Origin: Dillenia suffruticosa
Lineage: Eukaryota; Streptophyta; Magnoliopsida; Dilleniales; Dilleniaceae
Direction: 5' to 3'
Length of the DNA stretch: 64,000 nucleotides
Assembly: GCA_033439265.1 (NCBI GenBank)
Contig: JAVTVX010000010.1
Coordinates: 28,323,056-28,387,055, forward strand
Every line of letters starts with the position of its first letter. The stretch's first letter is position 1. Below, piece by piece: positions 13,757-24,559 of this stretch. The notes beneath the pieces were generated by a model. It saw only the letters and a program-made list of their open reading frames with translations. It did not search any database and was not told where the DNA came from. Position numbers and translations under genes: made by a program.

Positions 13757-15458
13757 TCATGCACTAGAACCACCGACAAGAACATCTTTGTAAGGAGTTG
13801 GAGCAATTAAAGGAACCGTTGGAGCTGGCTCCCTTTGCTCAACAATTTTTCTTCTCTGATCTTCAAGGATGAATGGGACTTGGCCTTCTCTTGCTTGAAA
13901 AAGCTGCTCTTGTGCTCCTCCTCGCAATTTCTCTAGACGCAATCCATCGTCTACTTGTTGCATTTTGAACACTTTAACTACATTTACTAATCCCCCAATG
14001 AAGAATAAAAAGCTCCCAAATATTCCCATCCATATCCAAGTGAATCCCTGCGAATCAAGCATGAATAGTGATACTAATTCTTTTATTCTCCATAATTTAC
14101 TTTTGTGAAGTTAATTTATTACTATGCCAGTATTTATGATTTGTATCAAAAGATTAAATTCAAATCATATGCTTGATAATCATTTTCTTATTTTCTACAT
14201 GAGACTCTTAATGGCGAAAGCAATTACAAATACAAAAGCAGCTAAAAAAAAAAGAAAATAGTAAACTTTTTATTTAGGTCTACCAAGATATAGTCTTGGA
14301 TTAGTGATGACTTTACCAACAAGTGCATCCCATGATGAATGGCTCTGGATTGCTCGCGAATATTTAGAATTGAACCAACCATGAACAACAAGCTTCCCAT
14401 CAAGAAAGGAATATACACGCTTTGTTGCAAAATCTGAACATGGCCATCCGCTCTCTCATAAATCTGACACGAGTTGTGGATTGATCCAAGGACCCATAAG
14501 ACAGGTGCCGCAACTAGCATGTTCATGGCATGCTTCTCCAATCCATGGTGCATATATTTTCTCTCTTCCTACAATCCATGGTGTGCAAAAGGTGTAACAA
14601 AATTGTTAATGCAGGAATTACTCTTTCTGCAACCAGCAATCAGTCAAATAAGTATGTTGCATAGGAAACTTGGACAGGAGGATTTTATTTTATTTTGGGA
14701 GAGGGGGGCCAATATTATACATTGGCCACTAAAAACGAAAATCACATTTGTACTTTATAGATTTCAACCAAAACACTAAACTTTGTACGGGTAGCAAATC
14801 AAACTCCATCTTAACCTACAGGAAATTTGGGACTCTGACAAGCACCCGGTGAGCCTAGTTGAAAACCCGGTAAAAATGGCACTAGTATATGCCCCATCTG
14901 AGGGGGCCAGAAATAACCGACTTAGCGTGGGGAGAGGCCTGCTGCGGCCTGTCTTTGTTTACCCTAGCCTATGTAATCAACAATGGCAGCCCTAAGGAAT
15001 AAATATATCCCGGTGTTGCTGCAGTCCCGGATCCATATTAGTACCCATGTATATTATCTTGAAGGGATCTAAAGTAAAGCAGCAACATATAAATCTTTTA
15101 CCTCGAGGAACAAGAAAAGAATTCCAATAAAAAACAGAGCGGACCCTGCAGCCTGCAAAATGGGAACGGCAAACTCCACGAGGGCAAGCTGCGTGTCGAG
15201 CTCCATCAAGGGCAACCGGAAATCGATGCCGGCGAGATGAGCCAAAAGATCGTGAATGTTCACGAAGGCAATGATGGTTGAGGCTATGAGAAATAGAACT
15301 AACCCGGATTTTGCTTCTCTTGATAATTGTGACACGAATCCACCCAATAAAACTATAGTAGCAAATATATAGAGCCCTGCGTTAACATACTCAGCTCTGT
15401 TTCGACCCTGCCTTGGCCCGTATTGTCTGCTGTCTCGTGCCGTTGCTAGCTTCACCAT
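13757..15458 (-). CDS. Plant multi-pass membrane protein of unknown function
   Basis: Three coding exons on the minus strand, 15458-15102, 14568-14284 and 14047-13757, give 933 nt and 310 residues with all introns in phase 0 and GT-AG borders. I chose the ATG at 15458 (MVKLATARDSRQYG); the reading frame stays open upstream, but that stretch looks like leader sequence. Six hydrophobic segments are visible: YVNAGLYIFATIVLLGGFV, then VLFLIASTIIAFVNI, FAVPILQAAGSALFFIGILF, MLVAAPVLWVLGSI, VYIPFLMGSLLFMVGSI and WIWMGIFGSFLFFIGGLV. The C-terminal 70 residues are hydrophilic and end VLVGGSSA. It looks like a conserved plant protein, but I do not recognise a named family and assign no function. Confidence 0.85.
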
Positions 15459-15789
15459 TTTTATGGGCTTCCGGCCGTGAGTAACTTTGAGAGATCTGTG
15501 ATTGATAGCTTTCTCCCAGAGAGTGAGAGAGGAATTAGTCAGCGCGTATGTGTACAAATAACACCGTGAAAAGTGGAGAATGGGAAGAAGAGAGAGAAAA
15601 TGATACGTGGCTTCGTGCATGGAGGTCTTCTCTTCTCTTTACATACAGACTGCAGTATGTGTCTTTCTCTCCGGAGACGCCAACCAACACTTATGTGCTC
15701 AAAACGACCATGGAAGCGGAGTCTGATCACATATTTTGTTTGGACCAATGTTATATGATCACCATGGAGGTCTTCTCGCTTTAAATTTA

Positions 15790-16822
15790 GTTGTAACATA
15801 GTTTTATGAAATAATACCAACCCACTATTGACTTAATCACCGGTTATAATAAAAAAAATTACGAAAAATTCTCTTTAAATTAATTCTGAAAAAATTCAAA
15901 TCGAATTAATTCAAATATATTCCTAAATATCTATTGATTATAAAAAAAAAGTTTTATGAAATAATTTTCATTAGAGGCAAAATAAACCAAGTTCACCCTT
16001 GGCCCAACAAAGGGCTAAGATTGATTGGATCCGGCTGCTCAGGTCTAATAAAGGACTGGTATTGACAAATCTTTGTGTTAATTTCTAAGCAATAAAAGGT
16101 GAATAAAGTTACTAATATTAGTTGGAGGGAAAATTTGACATTATTTGTTTAGTCAGATATAATTTTTTTTTTGTCCTCAAGGGGACAGTCTCGTGGTACA
16201 TATCTCTTTCTCCCAACCTGATAATTCTATATTCAAATTATTGTACAATAAAATAAGATACTAAGTTTTTTCCTACCAATGAAAAGTAGTGGTGTGTTCA
16301 TTATTTTCCTCTCATGCCTTTTATACGTTACAATATGAATTTTTTTTGTGTACAAATTATTTAATTTAAATAATATTAATTCTCCATCAGAACTATTTCT
16401 CTCACTGTAATAAGGATACATATGACCAAACGTATACAATTTGTATGTATAGGACAAACTTTCCCTTTTATATGAGATTTCTTTAACATAATTTTTATAG
16501 TTCTGTTCTTTTCTTTATTTTGAAAAAAAATGTAATAATTGATCCCTAATAATAATAATAATATATGATTGGCTTGTATGATTCAATCTATCAATTTTTT
16601 ATTTTTATAGGGATTTCTTTGACAGTTTTAATTAATGAAGTTTTGCATGGTTTTCATTTAGAAAACTAATCTGTTTTCAATAAACTGAATTCTTGTTTAT
16701 AAAAAAAAAAATATTTATGTAGATAAAATACATTGCAAACTTTTGTGCTTCCAGAAATAATGGGTCGGGTTGGCACAAACCGCACAAAAAAAAACACAAA
16801 ACAAAAGAGAAGCAAACTAAAT
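15790..16822. other. AT-rich spacer upstream of the six-TM protein gene
   Basis: Presumed promoter side of the minus-strand membrane-protein gene (near 15460-15800), then AT-rich sequence. Around 16180-16260 a stretch with CAGTCTCGTGGTAC and ATTCAAATTATT loosely resembles A and B boxes of a SINE head, without a clear tail or target duplication. No gene seen. Confidence 0.45.
16803..16806 (-). terminator. Probable RNA polymerase III terminator of the tRNA
   Basis: Reading the minus strand past the tRNA 3' end at 16823, the first run of four T (AAAA on the plus strand) occurs 17-20 nt downstream, with longer T-runs further on. RNA polymerase III stops at such runs. Confidence 0.6.
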
Positions 16823-16896
16823 TGGCCCATGCAGGTTTCGAACCTGCGACCTTCGCGTTATTAGCACGACGCTCTAACCAACTGAGCTAATGGGCC
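16823..16896 (-). tRNA. tRNA-Ile (anticodon AAU)
   Basis: A 74-nt cloverleaf on the minus strand. The 7-bp acceptor stem is GGCCCAT paired with ATGGGCC, followed by discriminator A. The D arm contains TAGCTCAGTTGGTTAGAG (A box), the anticodon loop CTAATAA contains AAT, read as IAU/AAU after modification, and the T arm carries GGTTCGAAACC (B box). No intron and no encoded CCA, as expected for a nuclear plant tRNA. Its 5' end touches the upstream-extended ORF of the convergently placed PPR gene. Confidence 0.96.
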
Positions 16897-17009
16897 CGCG
16901 ACAAGGAGATGTGGCTCAGGTTGGAAAGGGTTCTTTCCGCTTTACTTGTCGTATAACGATCTCCGCTCATAAATTTGATTGTGAAAAATCGTTATTCCCT
17001 CCTAAAAAA

Positions 17010-19163
17010 ATGCCAGCAAAATCTCTCCTCTTCACAACGCGCGAACGTCCACGACGGAAAGTTTTCCAATTCCTTTCACATATTCAACACAACTTACCAA
17101 AAGTTCCCCCTAACGTTGTCTCGTCAAACATTGCAATAACCCATCACAGCAAAAAGGGTGAACTCGAAATTGCTCGAAAAATATTTGATGAAATACCAAC
17201 GAGAACGGTGGTATCGTGGAACACTATGATTTCTGGGTATTCCAAATGGGGTTTGTTCGAAAAAGCCCTTTGTTTAGTTTCCGATATGCACCGTAGTTCT
17301 ATGATGCTAAATGAGTCTACTTTTTCGACTGTATTGAGTGTTTCTGCTCATGTGAAGTCATTGTGTCATGGGAAACAGGTTCATTGCCTTGTTTTGAAAT
17401 CTGGGTCGGAGAATTTTGAGTTTGTGGGTAGTGCTTTGTTGTATTTCTATGCACATTGTGAGGAAATCGAGCAAGCGAAGAGGGTTTTTGATGAGTTGAA
17501 AGGGAAGAATGAGTTGGTGTGGAATTTGATGCTTGTTGGGTATGTGGAGTGTGATATGATGAGTGATGCGATGGATGTTTTGAAGGGCATGGCAAGGCGT
17601 GATGTTGTTGCGTGGACTGCAATAATTGCTGGCTATTCGAAGAGGGAGGATGGCTTGGAGAAGGCTTTGGAGTTGTTTAGGTTGATGAGAGGAGATGGTG
17701 ATGGAGTGATCCCAAATGAGTATACTTTGGATTGTGTTATAAGGGTTTGTAGTAGGTTGAGGGATATGAGTCGAGGATCAGGTGTTCATGCATTTTCAAT
17801 AAAACTCGGATTTGAATGCGATGAGTCGGTTGGTTCTGCACTCGTTGAGTTTTATTGTAGCTGTGAAGAAGTTGATAAGGCAAAGAGATTCTTTGACGGA
17901 ATGGTAGATCCTAGTTTGAATTCTTCTGTTTCTTTGATTGGAGGATTTTTGTTCATGGATAGGCTTGTTGATGCTGAGCTGGTTTTTAATAGAATGAGTG
18001 AAAGAAATTCAGTCTCATACAATTTGATGATTAATGGATATGCAATGAATGGACGGATTGAGGACTCGGAAAGATTATTTAATGGGATGCCATGCAGAAC
18101 TTCATTCACTTACAATACTATGATTTCAATCTATTCCAGGAATGGTGAAATTGATACTGCTTTGAGGCTTTTTGAGGAAATCAAGGGCGAAAAGAATCCT
18201 GTTACATGGAATTCAATGATCTCAGCTTTCATTCAAAATGATCTGCATGAAGAGGCATTGAAGTTATACATAAGCATGCACAGAACATCAGTAGAGCAAA
18301 CCAGGTCAACATTCTCTGCCCTTTTCCATGTGTGTTCATGCATCGGCTCTCTGCAACAGGGGCAGTTACTTCATGCCCACTTGATAAAAACACCTTTTGA
18401 ATCTAATGTTTTTGTCGGAACATCTCTTGTTGATATGTATTCCAAATGTGGAAACATAGCTGATGCTCAGAGGTCTTTTGACAGTATTTCTACTCCAAAT
18501 GTTGCTGCTTGGACAGCTTTAATTAATGGTTGTGCACATCATGGTCTTGGTTTGGAGGCAATCATACTTTTTGAACAAATGATAAAGGAAGGAATAAAGC
18601 CAAATGGAGCTACTTTTGTTGGGCTTCTATCTGCCTGCAGCCGTGTTGGTATGGTTAGTAAAGGAATGCAATATTTCACCATGATGGAAAACCAATACAA
18701 CGTTATTCCAACCTTAGAGCACTACTCATGTGTAGTTGACCTTCTTGGACGATCTGGATATCTGCAACAGGCTGAATATTTAGTTATGGAGATGCCTATT
18801 GAAGCAGATGTTGTTGTTTGGGGTGCCTTGCTCAATGCTTGTTGGTTTTGGATGGACATGGACATGGGCAAAAGGGTTTTTAGGAAGATATTGCATTTAT
18901 ATCCTGAGCATATCTCTGTGTATATCATCATGTCCAATATGTATGCGGGGTTGGGAAAATGGGCTGAGAAGATGAAAATGAGGAAGACGTTGAGGGGCTC
19001 ACATGTGAAGAAAGATCCAGGGTGTAGTTGGATTGAGTTGTATGACAAAGTTCATGTATTTTCTGTAGAAAATAGGACACATCCCAACTGTAATATGATT
19101 TATACAGTTTTGGATGAGTTGACGGCCAATTTAAATTCAAGCGTTCCATATGATTTTCTTTGA
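17010..19163 (+). CDS. Pentatricopeptide repeat protein, PLS class with E/E+ end
   Basis: Intronless gene of 717 residues from the ATG at 17010 (MPAKSLLFTTRERPRRK). An in-frame ATG at 16890 would add 40 residues but lies inside the tRNA gene, so I reject it. About 15 or more tandem PPR motifs of 31-36 residues fill most of the protein, for example VVSWNTMISGYSKWGLFEKA, PNVAAWTALINGCAHHG and GTSLVDMYSKCGNIADAQ. The end carries the conserved E-type stretch (ADVVVWGALLNAC, DPGCSWIEL, HVFSVENRTHP). There is no DYW domain; the protein ends NSSVPYDFL. The basic N-terminus fits an organelle-targeting peptide. Family members bind specific organellar RNAs, and E-class members often act in C-to-U editing. 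The RNA target cannot be read from sequence. Confidence 0.93.
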   Translation: MPAKSLLFTTRERPRRKVFQFLSHIQHNLPKVPPNVVSSNIAITHHSKKGELEIARKIFDEIPTRTVVSWNTMISGYSKWGLFEKALCLVSDMHRSSMMLNESTFSTVLSVSAHVKSLCHGKQVHCLVLKSGSENFEFVGSALLYFYAHCEEIEQAKRVFDELKGKNELVWNLMLVGYVECDMMSDAMDVLKGMARRDVVAWTAIIAGYSKREDGLEKALELFRLMRGDGDGVIPNEYTLDCVIRVCSRLRDMSRGSGVHAFSIKLGFECDESVGSALVEFYCSCEEVDKAKRFFDGMVDPSLNSSVSLIGGFLFMDRLVDAELVFNRMSERNSVSYNLMINGYAMNGRIEDSERLFNGMPCRTSFTYNTMISIYSRNGEIDTALRLFEEIKGEKNPVTWNSMISAFIQNDLHEEALKLYISMHRTSVEQTRSTFSALFHVCSCIGSLQQGQLLHAHLIKTPFESNVFVGTSLVDMYSKCGNIADAQRSFDSISTPNVAAWTALINGCAHHGLGLEAIILFEQMIKEGIKPNGATFVGLLSACSRVGMVSKGMQYFTMMENQYNVIPTLEHYSCVVDLLGRSGYLQQAEYLVMEMPIEADVVVWGALLNACWFWMDMDMGKRVFRKILHLYPEHISVYIIMSNMYAGLGKWAEKMKMRKTLRGSHVKKDPGCSWIELYDKVHVFSVENRTHPNCNMIYTVLDELTANLNSSVPYDFL

Positions 19164-19295
19164 TACTGCAGGGACTTCTCTTGGTCTAATTTTCCAATCC
19201 TGCTCCGATACTTGGAACTCCCGGGAGGAAGGCACCTGCTGGTTTTATTAGTCCGAACTGAAATGAGCAACTGAGGTTTGCTCTTACTCCATTAC

Positions 19296-20309
19296 ATCTT
19301 ATTTAAACTTTCTTTTACAAACAAACAAATTGGGCTTTAATCCTAATATTTGGGATCAGCCATTTGAGAAACAAATTTAAAAAAAATAGAGAAAAGAAAA
19401 AAAAATATATATATATATATGTAAAATAAAAAAAATTAAATACAAAGAAAAAGGAAAGTAAATAAATAAATCAATAAATAAATATCTAAAATATATTGGT
19501 TTAATTTGTGCGAATTCTTATACGCCATCCATTTCTATTCAAAACCATTTTCTTTTTTAAACTTTTAATTTCCTTGTCTTTACGATTAATTTGCATCCAA
19601 GTTTTTAGCAGTCTATCTTTACGTTTTATTAGATCTCCTATATTTAAGTTCTCGATTCTCCTAACCGGTACATCTTTGGGCGTTCTTTGCACATGTCTGA
19701 ACCACCTCAAACGGCACTCTCGCATCTTTTCCACAATTGAACTAACTCCCAACTTGTTACGAATCTTTTTGTTTCTAATTCTATCTCTTTTAGTTTTTTC
19801 ACACATCCATCTAAATATTCTTATTTTTGCTATAGCCATCTTTTGCTCTTGTTCTTGTTTAATAACTTAGCACTCAGTGCCATATAATAGTGTAGACCTA
19901 ATCGCGATTCTATAGAACTTTCCTTTCAAATGTAATGGTATCGTGCGATCGCAAAGATTTCCTAATACCTTTTTCCATTTCATCCAATCTGTTTGAATTC
20001 TATAGTTCACATCTCTATCTATATTGCCATCGTTTTGAATGATGAAATCTAGATATCTAAATCATTCACTTTTGGGTAAATCTTGTCTATCTAATCTAAT
20101 CGTTTCTTCATTATTCTTATAACTTTCGCTAAACCTGCATCTCATATATTCGGTTTTCAATCTACTCAATATAAACCCTGTGGATTCCGGTGTAAGTCTC
20201 CATAGCTCTAGTTTAATACTAACACTCTCCCTAATTTCATCAACTAGCACTATATCATCAGCGAAAAACATACACCATGGTATTTTATCTTATTTAAACT
20301 TTCTTTTAC
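19296..20309 (-). mobile_element. 5'-truncated RTE-type LINE with 23-bp target duplication
   Basis: An insertion at 19319-20286 is flanked by identical 23-bp direct repeats (beginning ATCTTATTTAAAC) at 19296-19318 and 20287-20309. On the minus strand it begins within reverse transcriptase, FFADDIVLVDE at about 20269, then LRWFRHVQRTPKDVPVRR near 19720-19670. It ends with a tail resembling the plant RTE/Au-SINE 3' end (GGCTGATCCCAAATATT, then GTTTGTTTG). The coding part is interrupted by frame changes, so it is inactive. Cut off at the 5' end just upstream of the catalytic FADD motif. It lies about 130 bp behind the PPR stop codon, probably in or near its 3' untranslated region. Confidence 0.88.
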
Positions 20310-21835
20310 TAAAAATTTATGAATTTTACAGTATGACTGCATCTCTTGGTGCTTTTTAACTTCTGGAACTTGTTAGAAGTTCCCAGATTCTCAGATTTCA
20401 GCTGGATGCAGGCACAATCATAAGGGAAAACTCATTTGGCATTTAACTCCTTTTTCTCGCCTGTATCTTTTTCCATGAAATTCAAAGATGTAGGGTCTGT
20501 GCAAATATGTTGCTAATAAGTTAGCTTTTTAAGCAGATATAACTTGTGTGACTTTGCAAACTGTTGTACTGATGATTGCTGTTTCATTTGTGAACCCCTA
20601 ACTTTCATTTTTGGTTGACTATTATGATATGTTCCCTTTGTATCGCACGATGATAATGTTTCTTGCTTCTTTACTTGAACTCTTAGGTTCAATTCCTGGA
20701 GATGGCCTCTTCTTAACAAAAAGAAGAATGTAAACATGCTATCTATCCTAGGCCTTGTGTTTAGTGCGATGCTTTAAGCTTCCATATGCCCTTTTTGCAA
20801 TTTTCTTATTGTTTTAGAGAAACCCCTCTTGGACAGTGGATATCTTGTAAAACCTCAGACTGCTTGGGATAAGAAGTTGGTTGAAAGTTAATTAGAAGGA
20901 TGAGTTAAACATGCAGTCATTATCCATTGAGAGTATTGTAAATAAAATGTGGTGAAGAAATAGAACTGAATGATCAGCATTAACTTGAGAGTTTCCTTTT
21001 CTGTTGAAGTTTTATGCTTTTAATTCATTTTTCATATCATCTTGGTGAACGAGAAGCAACCAGCACTAAAAGCATTAAGGAATCTTGTATGTTCTCCATC
21101 ACTGTTGCATTTCTTTGTTATTGTTCTTGTTACTGTTGTGGTCACTAATCTTTTGGCTGATCTATGATATTGATTGTTGCAGATTATTGACTTATAAAAA
21201 TCTATTGATTTCAAGATGTAGGTTATGCCTCCTGCTCCCTGTTATTTTTTCTCTTTTTGCATTGCTATAGGTGTTGACATTGGGAATTTAAACACGGTAG
21301 GCTTTGTTACCCTATTTATTTTAAGAGTTACCAAGTGTTGCCCAGGGCTTACTGCCATTCAAATCTTTTGAAGAATTTAATATCAGGCAAGCTCATGGAA
21401 ATGATGTGAAAGTTGCTTTTGCCATGCATGAATAATTACTAGACTATTCGGCAACTATGGGGCTCCACCAGTGAAAATCAGCAGCTGAAAAGAAGAGAGA
21501 ATTGAGTAAGATGTCTCTGCATATTCTCTTAGTGGATGCTTTTATTGAATGATTGCTTTTGAAACAAGTCCAGTGCCGGGTGTAACAAGAAAATTTACTT
21601 TAGTTTGTGATTTTTTTTCATTTATTACTTAGTTTGGCTTCAATAACATCAGAAAAGATGTAGCAAACCAAAAGAAAGGAACATCTTTTACTCAAACATC
21701 AAACTATGTCCTTGCATCCATATGTACTTTGTATCCATGCATGCTTGGGTTATATACACTTTGAAATAAATCAGACAATCTTTTAGGAAAGCAAAGCACA
21801 GATACATGGATGCTCATAAAACTGTGTGCTTTTCT
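20310..21835. other. Spacer between the PPR and SWEET genes
   Basis: No protein-coding gene supported. Near 20690 the motif GGTTCAATTCC looks like a tRNA-type B box and may mark a SINE relic. The right end holds the probable 3' untranslated region of the minus-strand SWEET gene; the sequence from 21781 is duplicated at 58846. Confidence 0.5.
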
Positions 21836-23441
21836 TTAAATCTTTCCATCGCGGGTGTCACCTCCATCGATCATGAGTTTCTGATGTTTTAGCATTTCCC
21901 CATGCTTTTCTATGTCTGGTTTCTCTGGCTCTTCCATAGTTACATTTTTTCTGTATTTGCAGTAGAGCACTAGCTGGAGGATGCCTAAGGGGCTACCAAC
22001 CAGATTAGGGGACTGCCACCATTTAAAACTCAGGATAAGGAACCAAATATCTTGTAAAGTGACATGAAAAAATATATATATATCTTTATGAGTAAGAAAT
22101 TACACTAACCGCTAGAAAGAGATCGTGGCTTAAAAGTCCATAGACCATCCAGAGTAAACTAGCAAGAAATGAGAAGAATGACAAGTAGAATGGCATGAAT
22201 TCCACACTCTTTGTCTGGATCACTTGCTTCTGCAATTGCACATGGAATCATGTAGAGGCATGTTCATAACTATAGTTGTATTTCCACCTATAATGCTGTC
22301 TTTGTCATGCAATTTATTTATTTATTTATTTATTTTGGATATAATAGAAAGTCTGGGTGCTTAGTGAATGTGATTCATACAGAATGATTGCGTCACTTGA
22401 CCTGAATTTCTTTATCCAAGTATGTGAGAAACAACATACACTCCCATCAGAAATCTTACATTTGTTCAGATGAAGGGTATTGTCACTCACCACAGCCACC
22501 AATGGAGAACCATACATGGCAACGGAGGCTACTAGTCCAACACTGCCAACAAACATTTTACGATGGCGGTGATCATGAAAAGCAAAAGCTGAGACTAAAG
22601 CAGTGGTGCCGAACGCTAGAAGAACAGGTACAACTATCATCACGATCTTTACCTGCAGCCTCATAACATCAAGAAGTCAAGTTCTTTCTTTTACTAGATA
22701 TTCACACCTGCACTGTCAATGCAGTTTTATGTAGTTCTCTTCTTCATGCATGTTCAGTGTTATAGGAAACTGCAAAATGAGGTTATGTTTTAGGAGCACA
22801 GTCTTTACGCAGTATCATCAAACCATATCAGCAATTAAAATTGCTTTAGAGAATTTTTTTAGTAGAAATAATTATATAGTCGGATTAAGCTTAATAAGTT
22901 TCTTGCCTTTGCATTTGGTGATGCAAACCAGATATATATGATGATGAAGGAGAATTCCAGAAGAATTCCTAAGCCATTTATGGTGACGACAGGAAAATTC
23001 TCCCACTTGTGGCTTACAATGGGTAGGCCATACCAAGTATAGAGGAGGCAGTTCAGGAGTGCAATTATGTAAGGTACACATGAGAACTCCTCTGTGCTCT
23101 TCTTCTTGATGACTCTTGAAAATGTTAGTCTGAGAACATTAAACACCAAGATAAAAATTAGTGAGGCAATCAATCATCTCAAAGTCATCACAGTCGTAGT
23201 TTACATTATAAAGGTGAAACAATTCTTGATATATGCAGAACAAGTATGACATTATGTGGTATTGGCATTACAAGGGTGCAGCATAGAGTAGCATGGAAGC
23301 TGCGTTTCCTGAAAGAAACACCAAGCAAGTTTTATGCATTAGTTCACTTTATCAGCACAAAACTCATGATTTGAGAACCATGACATAAGTGAAGTTTACC
23401 ATACCCATCACTCCAACAGCTAGACGTATTTTTTCTGCCAT
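21836..23441 (-). CDS. SWEET3: SWEET sugar transporter, SWEET3-like
   Basis: Bidirectional sugar uniporter of the plant SWEET (MtN3/saliva) family. Six exons: 23441-23405, 23308-23272, 23129-22907, 22652-22491, 22229-22110 and 22012-21836, totalling 756 nt and 251 residues, a usual length. Seven membrane segments in two MtN3 repeats are evident: first repeat [20 protein letters not shown] with [10 protein letters not shown], second repeat [16 protein letters not shown] and [20 protein letters not shown]. The tail is short and hydrophilic and ends DTRDGKI. Closest family resemblance is Arabidopsis SWEET3 (clade I); the number is by recognition, not alignment. Intron 3 has a GC donor (AAAG/GCAAGA at 22907) because no GT is available there. 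A decayed copy of exons 5-6 lies at 58.8-59.5 kb. Confidence 0.92.
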
Positions 23442-23459
23442 CGTCTCGTGGTGGTCCTA

Positions 23460-23600
23460 AGAAGAGTAATGTAAGGGACTTGACTAGTTAGGACTAGTTA
23501 GGACTGTTGGATTAGACTGTTGGTCCCCTTTGTAGCCTATAAATGCTATGGAAAGTTGGATAAGAAAAGAATAATACGCCACGAAATGAAGGAAAAGTGA
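23460..23600 (+). other. Possible LTR-like fragment upstream of SWEET
   Basis: Short direct repeats of GACTAGTTAG and GGACTGTTGGATTAG, then CCTATAAATGC about 75 bp later, resemble the promoter region of a plant LTR on the plus strand. No boundaries, partner LTR or primer-binding site were found, so it could equally be ordinary promoter sequence of the minus-strand SWEET gene. Confidence 0.25.
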
Positions 23601-23989
23601 TGTCTGTATCTTAAATAAATTTGTGGAGGAATACAAATTGACAACGTTTGGTGGCTTTATGGAATTATTATTCTATTATTTAGCAAATATTTTTCATCTG
23701 GAAATGTTAGGCTTAAAAGATAAGAAACAAACAAAGATCATAAAGGAATGAAACCAAGGGAATTGCTCTGTCGTGGTTCTCCTGTGAGTGGAGCTTGTTG
23801 CAGGACTTCCACTATCCACTTGATACAAATCTTAGATGTTGCCTGGTGCAGTATCAAAATGCACTTTCATTACAATTGCTATCGTACAAGTGTCCTTTTT
23901 GCTACTTTTGAACTATTTTAGCTCATACGAGAAAACAAAAGCACACACTCTGACCCACTCTCATATCTTATCATCTAAACTATGTTAAA

Positions 23990-24225
23990 CTCAATTCAAC
24001 TCTTAATCCCAAATTAGTTGAAGTTGGTTATATGAATTTGCAATTTTCATCTAACTGTGTTGAAAGTGATGTCAGTGGTTAAGTTAAAATCGAACATATC
24101 ATATTTCACCTTATAATCTAGAGTTTTCTTAGGCCGTGCCTTCAACTTGTTGATGTTCCTCTATCATGCCGCCCAAAATTTTGGGATTATGGCTTAGTTT
24201 GTTGATGTTGTTATTGTGAAACAAA
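23990..24225. repeat. Inverted pair of RTE/Au-type 3' end fragments
   Basis: At 24001-24040 CTTAATCCCAAATTAGTTG followed by GGTTATATGAA matches the complement of the plant RTE/Au-SINE 3' end. At 24165-24225 CCAAAATTTTGGGATTATGG, then TTGTTGATGTTGTTATTG, matches the same end on the plus strand. The two face each other and look like old, decayed insertions. Confidence 0.45.
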
Positions 24226-24257
24226 TTATTTTACTAGTAGAAAAATATGGACTTGTC

Positions 24258-24556
24258 GGAAAACCTTAGATGAAACTAATCAAGACCAGAGAACAATTAT
24301 CTGCAATTAGGAGGAAAGCATAAAACATCATAATTTTAAAAGCTTATTGTACCATATATTTGAGGTTGGAGGAATAATTTCTCATAGCAGATTTGGAAAT
24401 TGTTGGAGAGGCCTTAGAAGAAACTAATAAGAACAACAATTATCAGTGATTAGGAGGTAAGCATAAAAAATCATAAATTTAAAAGCTTGTTGCTCCATAT
24501 CTTTGTAGTCGGAGGAATAATTTCTCAAGGCAGATTTAGAAATTGTTGGAAAGGAT
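24258..24556. repeat. Tandem duplication, 148-bp unit
   Basis: Two adjacent copies start at about 24264 and 24412 with CCTTAGATGAAACTAAT and CCTTAGAAGAAACTAAT, and both end in TTTCTCA..GGCAGATTT-like sequence followed by GAAATTGTTGGA. The copies differ at scattered positions. No coding content. Confidence 0.8.
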
Positions 24557-24559
24557 TTT

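Noticed and set aside
15459-15620. Upstream in-frame extension of the six-TM protein
   Set aside because: The conserved-looking MVKLATARDSR begins at 15458; the extension reads as leader sequence, though it cannot be formally excluded.
16890-17009. N-terminal 40-residue extension of the PPR protein
   Set aside because: It starts inside the tRNA-Ile gene on the opposite strand, and the downstream Met at 17010 begins a basic, targeting-like N-terminus.
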